Shown: piece after piece, positions 32,583 through 41,011 of the stretch
How the letters are laid out: each line of letters begins with the position of its first letter
How positions within the stretch are numbered: position 1 is the first letter of the stretch
Source of the DNA: Sphingobium sp. EP60837
GTDB lineage: Bacteria; Pseudomonadota; Alphaproteobacteria; Sphingomonadales; Sphingomonadaceae
Reading direction: 5' to 3'
Assembly (NCBI RefSeq): GCF_001658005.1
Contig: NZ_CP015987.1
Location: forward strand, 1-64,000
DNA length: 64,000 nucleotides
Made by a program: the position numbers and the translations under genes
Notes under the pieces: model-generated
Told to the model about the DNA's origin: nothing
What the model saw: only the letters and a program-made list of their open reading frames with translations
Databases searched by the model: none

Positions 32583-34278
32583 CCGGATAGAGAAGACACT
32601 ATCTGTCCCCGATAGAAAAGACACCATTAATGACAGCAGGGGCTGCGTGGAGCCCTCGGGATAGCGCAGCGCAGACCCTGCTGATGGCGTAACAGTGGAG
32701 GGGAAGGGCACGGACCCGCTGCGAAGGCAGCGGGCTCGGTCAGAACCGCTTTAGCGCGCCTTCACGAACTCGAGCGTGCCGTGCGCTCGTAACTCCGCCG
32801 GGCTGAGCCGGGGACGACGTTTGAGCTTTGCCCCGCCCAACCGGCGTCCGTCGATCTTCGCCGGCGCCTCCGGTTCGGGGAACAAATGCGCGGGCTGGTC
32901 GCGGCGAGCAGGGGCATAGTTGTTCCGCTGCCGGTGATGCGGCGCGATCGCCTGGATTTCCTTTGCTAGCGCCAGTGCCGCGTCGAGATGCTTGTTATCG
33001 ACGATGGCAGGTTGATTGATCCGGGGCATCTTGTCAAACAGGCTGTAAGGAAGGGAGCGCCCCTCGTGGCGGATCTCGACTGTGCCGTCAGGATATTCAC
33101 AGACATCCACGCGCTTGCGCACCAGTTCCTTGCTGAACGGGTTCGGCTCCAAGAGGAACAGAACTTTGTTATAGTGCAGCGTCAGCGCAGCAGTGACTGT
33201 CCGCTGTTCGCGCCAGACCATGACAGAGCGCAGATCATCCCGCGGTGCCAGAGGTCGGTGTAAATCGCGACTGTCTGCGGCCGGACGAGCGAAGCGCGCA
33301 TTGTGCCCAACCATGTAGCTCGGCAGAAAGACGTTCGCTTCTTCGATCGACGAGATACCTTCCAGGCGCATCGCCTTGATCAGGCGATCCTGTAAGGTAC
33401 CGTTGGCTCGCTCGACCCGGCCCTTGGCCTGCGGCGAGTTGGCGCAGATGATCTCGATGTTCAGCGCATCGAGCGCGCGCCCGAAATGTGTCATCCCATC
33501 ACCCTTTGCGGTCGCCTTGGGGTTACGAAAGACCGTGTGTTTATCGGAATAAAAGGCCACCGGCTTGCCGTGCTGCTCGATATATTCGCGGGTCGCTTCC
33601 ATGTAGGAAAAGGTGCTCTCGCTCTCGACCATCTTAAGGTGCAACAGCTCGCTGGTCGCGTCGTCGATGTAGACAAGCAGCGTGCATTTGGGACCGCGAG
33701 TCTCGAACCAGGCATGCTCCGAACCGTCAATCTGGACCAGCTCCCCACGGCACTCCCGCCGGTGACGCGGTTGATAGGGGCGAGAACGACGCGCGGCGCG
33801 ATCCTGCCAGATTCCCGCCTCGATCATCATCTGCCGCAGCGTCTCACAGCCCACCGAAATGTCGTGACGTTCCGCCAGATATTCACGCGCCAGGGTCGGT
33901 CCGAAATCCGCATAATGCGTGCGGACGATCGTAAGGACGCGCTCGCGAAAGGCATCGCTGTGACGCCGGTTGCTCGGCCGACCACGCTTGCGCGACACCA
34001 GGCCTGAAGCGCCTTCGGTTCGCAGTCGGTCAAGCAACCGGAAAATCTGCCGGCGCTTCAAGCCCAGCAGTTGCGCAGCATCCTCGACCCGCAGTTCGCC
34101 GCGATCCACACGCGACAATGTATCAAACCGCGAAAGCTCGCCATGGCTCATCGCCACCACCGTCATAAGCGCGTCCTCCCGAACTGCCAGGAGGACCATG
34201 CCACCCAGCTCTGCTAAGGACGCCCAAGGGTGTCATTTCTATCTAGCAGAGGGGTGTCATTTCTATCCGGCGCTTACA
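32575..34278 (-). mobile_element. ISNCY-type insertion sequence, copy 1
   Basis: About 1.7 kb with one transposase gene. The ends start TGTTCGCACCGGATAG (left) and, on the other strand, TGTAAGCGCCGGATAG (right). Each end carries two copies of a 15-base box near GATAGAAATGACACC: 32586-32600, 32611-32625, and in reverse 34229-34243 and 34253-34267. These are probable transposase-binding sites. The flanking five bases on both sides are GGCCG, a target duplication. A perfect CCCGCTGC/GCAGCGGG hairpin at 32715-32734 lies after the gene. Confidence 0.82.
32751..34166 (-). CDS. ISNCY-family transposase, copy 1
   Basis: A 471-residue DDE transposase counted from MTVVAMSHGELSRFDTLSRV. The N-terminal HTH is 'LGLKRRQIFRLLDRLRTEGA' and 'LVSRKRGRPSNRRHSDAF'. 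The catalytic core is 'LVQIDGSEHAWFETRGP' (Asp), 'AFYSDKHTVFRNPKATAKGD' (Asp) and 'ANSPQAKGRVERANGTLQDR' (Glu). The C-terminus is basic ('RRLGGAKLKRRPRLSPAELR'). An upstream ATG at 34199 gives eleven extra residues. It is closely similar throughout to copy 2 but clearly diverged. The frame is intact. Confidence 0.9.
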   Translation of the reverse strand: MTVVAMSHGELSRFDTLSRVDRGELRVEDAAQLLGLKRRQIFRLLDRLRTEGASGLVSRKRGRPSNRRHSDAFRERVLTIVRTHYADFGPTLAREYLAERHDISVGCETLRQMMIEAGIWQDRAARRSRPYQPRHRRECRGELVQIDGSEHAWFETRGPKCTLLVYIDDATSELLHLKMVESESTFSYMEATREYIEQHGKPVAFYSDKHTVFRNPKATAKGDGMTHFGRALDALNIEIICANSPQAKGRVERANGTLQDRLIKAMRLEGISSIEEANVFLPSYMVGHNARFARPAADSRDLHRPLAPRDDLRSVMVWREQRTVTAALTLHYNKVLFLLEPNPFSKELVRKRVDVCEYPDGTVEIRHEGRSLPYSLFDKMPRINQPAIVDNKHLDAALALAKEIQAIAPHHRQRNNYAPARRDQPAHLFPEPEAPAKIDGRRLGGAKLKRRPRLSPAELRAHGTLEFVKAR

Positions 34279-34283
34279 GGCCG

Positions 34284-35964
34284 TGTTCCTGCCGGTTAGA
34301 AAAGGCACAATCTCCGCAAATTAGAGATGTCACTTTTTGAAGACAGCAGGGGCTGCGTGGAGCCCTCGGGATAGCGCAGCGCAGACCCTGCTGGAAGCGT
34401 GACGTCGAGGGGAGGGGCATGGACCCGCTGCGCAGGCAGCGGGCTCGGTCAGAGCCGGTTTAGCGGGCCTTCACGAACTCCAGCGTGCCGCGCGCCTGTA
34501 GTTCGGCCCGGCTGAGCCGCGGGCCGCGCTTGAGCTTGGGACCGCCCAACCGGCGTCCATCGATCTTCACCGGTGCCTCCGGTTCAGGGAATAGATGAGA
34601 GGGCTGGTCACGGCGGGCAGGGGCATTGTTGTTGCGCTGCCGGTGATGCGGCGCGATCGCCTGGATTTGTTTCGCCAGCTGCAGCGCCGCGTCGAGATGA
34701 CGGTTGTCCACGATCGCCGGCTGTTTCACCTGTCGCATCTTGTCGAACTGACGGTAGGGGAGGACATGACCCTCATGCTGGATCTCCAGTCGACCATCGG
34801 GATATTCGCACACCATCACCCGCTTGCGCACGAGCTTCCTGGCGATCTCGGTCGGTTCCAGGATGAACATCGCCTTGTTGTAATGGAGCGTCAGCGCAGC
34901 AGTGACACTCCGCTGTTCGCGCCACACCATGATCTCGCGCAGATCGTCATGCGGGGCAAGCGGACGGTGGAGATCGCGGCTGTCGAAAGCGGGGCGCGCA
35001 AAGCGGGCATTGTGGCGAACCAAATAGCCCGGCAGAAAGGCGTTCGCTTCTTCGATCGACGATATGCCCTCCAGCCGCATCGCCTTGACCAGCCGGTCCT
35101 GCAGCGTGCCGTTGGCCCGCTCGACCCGGCCCTTGGCCTGCGGCGAGTTGGCGCAGATGATCTCGATGTTCAGCGCATCAAGCGCGCGGCCGAAATGCGT
35201 CATGCCGTCGCCGCGCGCCGCGCTGGCGCGGGAATTACGAAAGACGCTGTGCTGATCGGAGTAGAAGGCCACCGGCTTGCCGTGCCGCTCGATATACGCC
35301 CGGGTCGCTTCCATATAGGAAAAGGTACTCTCGCTCTCGACCATCTGCAGATGCATCAGCTCACTGGTCGCGTCGTCGATATAGACGAGCAGGGTGCATT
35401 GCGGACCACGATCTTCGAACCACCAATGCTTCGAGCCATCGATCTGGACCAGTTCGCCCCGGCAATCTCGGCGGTAACGCGGCTGATACGGGCGCGGGCG
35501 ACGCGTCGCACGATCTTTCCACAGACCAGCCTCGATCATCAGCTTGCGCAGCGTCTCACGGGAAATATGCACATCATGGCGCTCCGCCAGATACTCGGCA
35601 GCCAGCGTCGGCCCAAAATCATGATAATGCTCCCGGACCAACGCAATCGCGTGGTTGCGAAACCCGTCGCCAAGCCAACGGTTGCTACGGCGTCCACGGC
35701 GACGTGAAACCAAGCCCGGAGCACCGTCCGTGCGCATGCGTATCAGCAATCGGTAAACCTGCCGCCGCGACAAACCGAGCAGCGTTGCTGCATCCTCAGC
35801 TCGCAACTCCCGGCGTTCAACACGTAGCAGCGTATCAAAGCGTGTAAGCTCACCATGGCTCATGGATACCACCGTCATCCGCGTACTCCCTGCATCCAGG
35901 GAGCACCATGCCACCAGTGACATCTCTAATTTGCAGAGGGTGACATTTCTAAATGGCGCTTACA
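34284..35964 (-). mobile_element. ISNCY-type insertion sequence, copy 2
   Basis: About 1.7 kb in the same orientation as copy 1, starting five bases (GGCCG) after it. The left tip is TGTTCCTGCCGGTTAG and the right tip on the other strand is TGTAAGCGCCATTTAG. Box pairs lie at 34295-34309 and 34320-34334, and in reverse near 35917-35930 and 35939-35953; they are variants of the copy 1 boxes. GGCCG recurs after the right end (35965-35969). It also has a CCCGCTGC/GCAGCGGG hairpin (34424-34443). Confidence 0.82.
34460..35878 (-). CDS. ISNCY-family transposase, copy 2
   Basis: A 472-residue DDE transposase counted from MTVVSMSHGELTRFDTLLRV. It has the same layout as copy 1: HTH 'LGLSRRQVYRLLIRMRTDGA', catalytic Asp in 'LVQIDGSKHWWFEDRGP', Asp in 'AFYSDQHSVFRNSRASAARG' and Glu in 'ANSPQAKGRVERANGTLQDR'. 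A longer start at 35923 (15 more residues) is possible. The frame is intact. It lies 92 bases downstream of the rhamnose isomerase gene end and does not interrupt the operon. Confidence 0.9.
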   Translation of the reverse strand: MTVVSMSHGELTRFDTLLRVERRELRAEDAATLLGLSRRQVYRLLIRMRTDGAPGLVSRRRGRRSNRWLGDGFRNHAIALVREHYHDFGPTLAAEYLAERHDVHISRETLRKLMIEAGLWKDRATRRPRPYQPRYRRDCRGELVQIDGSKHWWFEDRGPQCTLLVYIDDATSELMHLQMVESESTFSYMEATRAYIERHGKPVAFYSDQHSVFRNSRASAARGDGMTHFGRALDALNIEIICANSPQAKGRVERANGTLQDRLVKAMRLEGISSIEEANAFLPGYLVRHNARFARPAFDSRDLHRPLAPHDDLREIMVWREQRSVTAALTLHYNKAMFILEPTEIARKLVRKRVMVCEYPDGRLEIQHEGHVLPYRQFDKMRQVKQPAIVDNRHLDAALQLAKQIQAIAPHHRQRNNNAPARRDQPSHLFPEPEAPVKIDGRRLGGPKLKRGPRLSRAELQARGTLEFVKAR

Positions 35965-36015
35965 GGCCGCATGTCTGATAATAAGGATTATGTTAAGTCG
36001 GTAGGGAAGTGAGAA

Positions 36016-36041
36016 GGGGCGCCGCCGGTCAGCAGCGCCCC
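36016..36041 (-). terminator. hairpin terminator after rhamnose isomerase gene
   Basis: GGGGCGC and GCGCCCC form a seven-base-pair stem with a 12-base loop 15 bases after the stop of the isomerase gene on the minus strand. The sequence that follows on the transcript (TTCTCACTTCC) is only weakly T-rich, so termination may be partial or Rho-assisted. It separates the operon from ISNCY copy 2. Confidence 0.6.
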
Positions 36042-36055
36042 ATAAATTCACCGAC

Positions 36056-37348
36056 TCAGACGATCCCCGCGCCCAGACCCACGGTCTTACGCTCCTGAGC
36101 CTTGCGTTCACGCCATTGACTGGCACGATAAGCCGCCAACACATCAATCGCGCCGCCGGCTTCGGCGCGAGCCTTGGCGATGATCGGCGCGACATCGACA
36201 TTATAGGCACGGCGCAGCGCCTGGAACGCCATCATCGTGTCATTGCCTTCCTGCGCGGCGTGCAGCGCTTCGCGATCGACCAGCAGCGCCTTGGCGAAGC
36301 AGGCCGTGATCGTCTCGGCTGACGACAGCATGGATTCGATCGGATCGGTCACATTGTGCGACTGATCGATCATGTAGCTGGGGTTGAACCCATCACGCGG
36401 ATTGAGTTCGGCTTCGACAAGCTCATTGAAGACCAGATACAGCTGGTGCGGGTTGATCGAACCGCTGTCCAGATCGTCGTCGCCATATTTGCTGTCATTG
36501 AAGTGGAAGCCGCCCAGCTTACCAAAGCGGTGCAGGCGCGCCACGATCTGCTCGATATTAACGTTGGGCGCATGGTGGCCGAGGTCCACCAGGCACTTCG
36601 CCTTCGGCCCCAGTTCCTGCGCGGCGAGGATCGACGAGCCCCAGTCCGAGATGACGGTGGAATAGAAGGCCGGCTCGAACATCTTATGTTCCAGCAGCAT
36701 CCGCCAGTCGTCGGGCAGCGCCGCATAAACTTGGCTCGCCGCCTCCAGATACCGGTCGAGGCTGCGGGCGAAGTCTTGTTGGCCGGGAAAGTTGGTGCCG
36801 TCGCCGACCCACACGGTTAGGTCGGTCGAGCCCAGTTGGCGGCCGATCTCGATGCATTCGATATTATGTTCGACCGCCTGCTGGCGGGTCGCTTCCACCG
36901 TCGAGGACAGCGAGCCGGTCGCATAGGTCTGCGCCTGTCCCGGCTGATCCTGGAAGGTGTTGGAGTTGACCGCGTCAAAACCCAGGCCAAGGCTCTGAGC
37001 TTCCTCGCGCAGGCCCTTGTAATCGCTCACCTTGTCCCAGGGAAAATGCGGCGAGACGCGCGGGGTCACGCGGCTCAGCTGATTGATGACGGCGCAATCT
37101 TCCAGCTTCTCATGGATATTGGTCGGCTCGCCCGCGATCGGGAACTTTGCGAACCGCGTGCCGCCCCGCCCCGCGCCCCAGCTGGGCACGGCGACGGAAA
37201 AGCCCGTGACACGGTTCTTGATCGCATCGATGTCGATGCCGGTGCGCGACAGCTTGCGGCCGAGCGCGGCATAATCCTCTTCCAGCGCTTGCGCGTCGCG
37301 GGCGTTGGCTTCCGCGATCAGTTCGGCGGAAATGGGCAGGTTGCTCAT
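36056..37348 (-). CDS. rhaI: L-rhamnose isomerase, Pseudomonas-type (RhaI)
   Basis: Converts L-rhamnose to L-rhamnulose in the cytosol. 430 residues from the ATG at 37348, which has GAGG nearby; the frame extends 20 codons further. Family markers are 'GFSVAVPSWGAGRGGTRFAK', 'HFPWDKVSDY', 'GFDAVNSNTFQDQ', 'CIEIGRQLGSTDLTVWVGDG', metal ligands in 'LLEHKMFEPAFYSTVISDWG', 'CLVDLGHHAPNVN' and 'GFHFNDSKYGDDDLDSGSIN', and 'YMIDQSHNVTDP'. This is the metal-dependent TIM-barrel isomerase of the P. stutzeri type and not the E. coli RhaA type. It follows the aldolase gene by 22 bases and ends the minus-strand operon. Confidence 0.95.
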   Translation of the reverse strand: MSNLPISAELIAEANARDAQALEEDYAALGRKLSRTGIDIDAIKNRVTGFSVAVPSWGAGRGGTRFAKFPIAGEPTNIHEKLEDCAVINQLSRVTPRVSPHFPWDKVSDYKGLREEAQSLGLGFDAVNSNTFQDQPGQAQTYATGSLSSTVEATRQQAVEHNIECIEIGRQLGSTDLTVWVGDGTNFPGQQDFARSLDRYLEAASQVYAALPDDWRMLLEHKMFEPAFYSTVISDWGSSILAAQELGPKAKCLVDLGHHAPNVNIEQIVARLHRFGKLGGFHFNDSKYGDDDLDSGSINPHQLYLVFNELVEAELNPRDGFNPSYMIDQSHNVTDPIESMLSSAETITACFAKALLVDREALHAAQEGNDTMMAFQALRRAYNVDVAPIIAKARAEAGGAIDVLAAYRASQWRERKAQERKTVGLGAGIV

Positions 37349-37370
37349 GATATTAACCTCTCCTCGCCGA

Positions 37371-39482
37371 TCAGCGCGTGAACGCTTGGGCATTGCCCGC
37401 ATCGACATTGATCATGTTGCCGGTCGACTTAGCCGACGTGTCGCCCGCCAGAAAGTAAACCGCCTCGGCGATGTCGGAGGGCAGCACGTCGCGCTTCAGC
37501 ATCGAGCGCTGGCGGTAATGTTCCTCCAGTTCCTTGCCGGAGTCGATCCCATGCGCGCCTGCGCGTTCCTTGCGCCAGTCGCCGTCCCAGATCTTGCTGC
37601 CTTTGATGACCGCATCTGGGTTCACCGTGTTGACGCGGATGCCGAAGGGCGCGCCCTCCAGCGCCAGGCAGCGCGCCAGATGGTTGGCGGCGGCCTTTGC
37701 CGAAGCGTAGGCCGACGCGTTGGTCGCGGCGGCAACGCCATTTTTCGAACCGATGAAGACGATTGACGCGCCACCCTGCTCCTTCATCCGCTTCATCAGC
37801 GGGAAGGCGGCGCGGGCGGTAAGGAAATAGCCCTCGGCCAGCACGTCGTAATTCTTGCGCCACAGGGCGACCGTGGTCTCCTCGATCGGCGCTGAAGACG
37901 CGATCCCAGCATTGGCGACCAGAATATCGAGACCGCCAAACTCACGGGCGCAATCGTCGAATGCGGCCTGCACCTGCGCTTCGTCGGTCACGTCGCAGAC
38001 GGCGGCGCGGATCACATCCTTGCCGAACTGCTTGGCAAAGCCCGTCCGCACTTCCTCGATCGCGTTGGCGTCACGGTCTGCCAGAAGCACGCATGCGCCG
38101 TCCGACAGCAGGCGCGCTGCGGTCGCAGCGCCGATGCCGCCCGCACCGCCCGTCACCAGGGCGATCTTGCCGACCAGCGGCTTGGGCTTGGGCATGCGCT
38201 GCAGCTTGGCTTCTTCGAGCAACCAATATTCGATGTCGAACGCTTCCTGCTCATCGAGCGCGATGTAGCTGCCGATCGCCTCGGCCCCGCGCATCACGTT
38301 GATGGCGTTGCCGTAGAACTCACCGGCCAGACGCGCCGTCGTCTTGTCCCCGGCGAAAGTGATGCGGCCCACGCCCGGCACCAGCACCACGATCGGGTTG
38401 GCGTCGCGCATCGCAGGCGAGCTGGATCGCTTGCAGCGCTCATAATAGGCCGCATACATGTCGCGATAGGCCGCGATCTGCTCGGCAAGATAAACGTCAT
38501 CCCGCAGCTTCGCCGGGTCGAGCGGCAACGGCGCGATCTTGGTGCGCAGGAAATGATCCGGGCAGGAGGTGCCCAGCGCAGCAAGACGCAGGAACTCGGC
38601 AGAACCCACAAATTCCAGCGCTTCAGCATCGTCCGAATAATGGCCGACCTTGGTGCGTCCGCCGGTCATCAGACCGCGCAGGCGGGGCATCAGGTCGGCC
38701 GCGATCGCGGCGCGATCCGGATTGGGCGGAACGACCTGACCGCCAAAGGCAGGCTTTTCGCCCAGTTTCGTGTTCAGATAATTGGCCGCGTCCGCGATCA
38801 GCTGGACCGTATGCTCATAGCAGGTCTTGGCGGTGTCGGCCCAGCAGATGATGCCATGGCCCGCCAGCATCACGCCCTCGACGCCCGGATTGGCCTTCAC
38901 GAAGTCGCGCAACTGCACGCCCAGCGTGTAGCCAGGACGCTTCCACGGCAACCAGCCGATCTTGCCGCCCCAAATCTCCTTCGTCGCGGCCTCGCCGCCC
39001 GAAGAAGCGGCCAGTGCGATGATCGCATCCGGGTGAACATGATCGACATGCGCAAAAGGCAGCAGCGAGTGCAGCGGCGTGTCGATCGATGCCGCGCGCG
39101 GATTCAGGTTGAACGTGCAGTGAGGCAGGTAGCCGACCATCTTGTCGTCATCATCCGGCCCGCCATAATGCTTTTCCAGGCCCAGCAGCTTTTCCTGATA
39201 GAGGGTCGAGAAACCGTCCAGCTTCATCGATCCGATATCGCCGCCCGAACCCTTGACCCACAGAACTTCCACCTTTTCGCCGTTCAGCGGATCGGTTTCC
39301 AGTATCTTAGCGGAGGTGTTGCCACCGCCAAAATTGGTCACCGTCAGATCCGAACCGAGCAGATTCGATCGGTACAGAAGCAGTTCGGCGGGACTGAGCG
39401 TGGCGGCAACACCATCATCCCAGCGGCTGGTGGGGACGGCAAAGGGTATGGCCGCCGACGAGACTGAATTTTGCATGTTCAT
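37371..39482 (-). CDS. rhaD: bifunctional rhamnulose-1-phosphate aldolase / lactaldehyde dehydrogenase (RhaD-type fusion)
   Basis: About 703 residues from the ATG at 39482 (GGGAG upstream); 36 bases of frame precede it. The N-terminal class II aldolase domain includes 'NFGGGNTSAKILETDPLNGE', 'LWVKGSGGDIGSMKLDGF', zinc ligands in 'PHCTFNLNPRAASIDTPLHS', 'PFAHVDHVHPDAIIALAAS' and 'MLAGHGIICW'. The C-terminal SDR domain has 'IALVTGGAGGIGAATAARLL', 'LLADRDANA' (NAD preference), 'VANAGIASSAPIEE' and 'YASAKAAANHLARCLALEG'. The aldolase splits rhamnulose-1-phosphate into DHAP and L-lactaldehyde, and the fused dehydrogenase oxidises lactaldehyde to L-lactate. It is the first gene of the rhaD-rhaI operon, divergent from the kinase. 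Confidence 0.94.
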   Translation of the reverse strand: MNMQNSVSSAAIPFAVPTSRWDDGVAATLSPAELLLYRSNLLGSDLTVTNFGGGNTSAKILETDPLNGEKVEVLWVKGSGGDIGSMKLDGFSTLYQEKLLGLEKHYGGPDDDDKMVGYLPHCTFNLNPRAASIDTPLHSLLPFAHVDHVHPDAIIALAASSGGEAATKEIWGGKIGWLPWKRPGYTLGVQLRDFVKANPGVEGVMLAGHGIICWADTAKTCYEHTVQLIADAANYLNTKLGEKPAFGGQVVPPNPDRAAIAADLMPRLRGLMTGGRTKVGHYSDDAEALEFVGSAEFLRLAALGTSCPDHFLRTKIAPLPLDPAKLRDDVYLAEQIAAYRDMYAAYYERCKRSSSPAMRDANPIVVLVPGVGRITFAGDKTTARLAGEFYGNAINVMRGAEAIGSYIALDEQEAFDIEYWLLEEAKLQRMPKPKPLVGKIALVTGGAGGIGAATAARLLSDGACVLLADRDANAIEEVRTGFAKQFGKDVIRAAVCDVTDEAQVQAAFDDCAREFGGLDILVANAGIASSAPIEETTVALWRKNYDVLAEGYFLTARAAFPLMKRMKEQGGASIVFIGSKNGVAAATNASAYASAKAAANHLARCLALEGAPFGIRVNTVNPDAVIKGSKIWDGDWRKERAGAHGIDSGKELEEHYRQRSMLKRDVLPSDIAEAVYFLAGDTSAKSTGNMINVDAGNAQAFTR

Positions 39483-39527
39483 GGCGCTCCCATTATCATT
39501 TGCGCTTTTCCTTATCAATCCTTTGCG

Positions 39528-39559
39528 TTATTAAACGATCATATTCGATCAAACAATAA
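39528..39559. promoter_or_regulatory. candidate operator in the divergent rhamnose promoter
   Basis: TTATT (39528-39532) and AATAA (39555-39559), and GATC (39537-39540) and GATC (39547-39550), are all symmetric about position 39543.5. The site sits midway in the 89-base gap between the aldolase and kinase genes, the likely place for the DeoR regulator to bind. The AT-rich context also fits a promoter. The binding is inferred. Confidence 0.5.
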
Positions 39560-39571
39560 GAGAAAAGCATC

Positions 39572-41011
39572 ATGCCGGAGGGCACGCTGAACCGCGGTTT
39601 CGCTATCATCGTCGATATCGGCAAAACGCTCAGCAAAGTTTCCTTATGGTCGCGGGACGGCCAGATACTCGACCGTCAGGTGCGCCCCAATCAGGTGCGG
39701 ACCGACGGCGGCGCGCGCCGCCTGGACACGGCGGGCATCGAAGAATGGCTCGTCGAATCACTTGGCAAATACGCCTCCAGCGGAGCCCAATATATTGTGC
39801 CCGTCGCACATGGCGCAGGCGTGGCCGCGCTTGTGCGGGACCAACTCGCCTTCCCCCCGCTCGATTACGAGCAGGCGATCCCTGAAGAGGTGATGGCGGC
39901 TTACCGGCTGGAGCGCGACAATTTTGCAGCGACGGGTTCGCCCGCCCTGCCGGACGGCCTCAATATCGGTTCTCAGCTTTTCTGGCTGGATCAGCTTTAT
40001 CCGCCCGAAATGGCTGCCGCCACCCTAATCCCTTGGGCGCAATATTGGGCGTGGTTCCTGTCCGGCGTCGCGGCGACTGAAGTCACCAGCCTGGGATGTC
40101 ACAGCGACCTCTGGTCGCCGGACGCGTCGCGCTTCTCGCCTCTGGCTGAGCGCATGGGCTGGGCAGCGCGCTTCGCCCCGCTCCGCAAGGCGGAGGACAG
40201 TCTTGGTGCCCTGCGGCCAGAACTTGCGGAGCGTACCGGCCTCTCGCCCGACATCCAAATCCATACCGGCCTTCACGACTCCAACGCAGCGCTCCTCGCG
40301 GCGCGAGGCTTCGATGAGATTGCGGATGGCGATTCCACCATTCTTTCCACAGGCACCTGGTTCATAGCGATGCGCCTGCCAGCGCATCAGGTTGCGACGA
40401 GTGCGCTCGCGGAGGGGCGCGATTGCCTCGTCAATGTCGATGCCTATGGCTGTCCGGTGCCCTCCGCCCGCTTCATGGGCGGGCGCGAGATTGAGACCGT
40501 GATCGAATTTGACACGCGCCGTGTCGATATCAAACCCGATCAGCCAGCCCTGCTGGCCGCCGTACCACAGCTGCTGCGCAAGGGCGCGATGCTGCTGCCC
40601 ACCCTGGCTCCCGGCTTTGGCCCCTACCCGACCGGCGCTGGCAACTGGATCGCCCGCCCGGACGATTGGTATGAACGGCGCGCAGCGGTATGCCTCTATG
40701 CCGCGCTGGTCGCCGACACGATGCTCGATCTTATCGGCGCGCGCGACCGCTTGCTGGTGGAAGGCCGCTTCGCCGATGCCGAGGTATTCGTCCGCGCGCT
40801 TGCATCCCTGCGACCGGACATGGCCGTCTATACAGCCAACGCGCATAATGATGTGTCCTTCGGCGCCTTGCGCCTGATCGACCCGTCGCTCAAACCCCAA
40901 GGCTCGCTCAGCGTCGTGCAGCCGCTTGATGAAGACATCTCGTCTTACCGTTCCCGGTGGCTGGCCGGGATCAGTGAGCACGCCTTTTCAGGATCCGTCC
41001 CATGCCGATAG
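39572..41011 (+). CDS. FGGY-family carbohydrate kinase, probable L-rhamnulose kinase
   Basis: A 479-residue sugar kinase with the FGGY phosphate-binding start '[16 protein letters not shown]', '[12 protein letters not shown]', '[20 protein letters not shown]', '[20 protein letters not shown]', 'GCHSDLWSP', '[20 protein letters not shown]' (catalytic Asp), '[16 protein letters not shown]' and '[20 protein letters not shown]' near the C-terminus. Its place between aldolase and lactate dehydrogenase in a rhamnose cluster makes L-rhamnulose (to rhamnulose-1-phosphate) the likely substrate. It overlaps the start of the next gene by ten bases. Confidence 0.88.
   Translation: MPEGTLNRGFAIIVDIGKTLSKVSLWSRDGQILDRQVRPNQVRTDGGARRLDTAGIEEWLVESLGKYASSGAQYIVPVAHGAGVAALVRDQLAFPPLDYEQAIPEEVMAAYRLERDNFAATGSPALPDGLNIGSQLFWLDQLYPPEMAAATLIPWAQYWAWFLSGVAATEVTSLGCHSDLWSPDASRFSPLAERMGWAARFAPLRKAEDSLGALRPELAERTGLSPDIQIHTGLHDSNAALLAARGFDEIADGDSTILSTGTWFIAMRLPAHQVATSALAEGRDCLVNVDAYGCPVPSARFMGGREIETVIEFDTRRVDIKPDQPALLAAVPQLLRKGAMLLPTLAPGFGPYPTGAGNWIARPDDWYERRAAVCLYAALVADTMLDLIGARDRLLVEGRFADAEVFVRALASLRPDMAVYTANAHNDVSFGALRLIDPSLKPQGSLSVVQPLDEDISSYRSRWLAGISEHAFSGSVPCR

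Noticed and set aside
34595..35707. 370-residue plus-strand open frame
   Set aside because: It lies entirely antisense to the intact ISNCY transposase, which has clear DDE motifs; the long frame is a by-product of GC-rich codon use.
36016..36041. Attachment site or IS end after rhaI
   Set aside because: The inverted repeat fits a terminator after the isomerase stop, and the ISNCY end is already defined at 35964.
38553..39467. 304-residue plus-strand frame
   Set aside because: Antisense to the aldolase domain of the RhaD fusion.
40025..40981. 318-residue minus-strand frame
   Set aside because: Antisense to the FGGY kinase and without protein-like composition.
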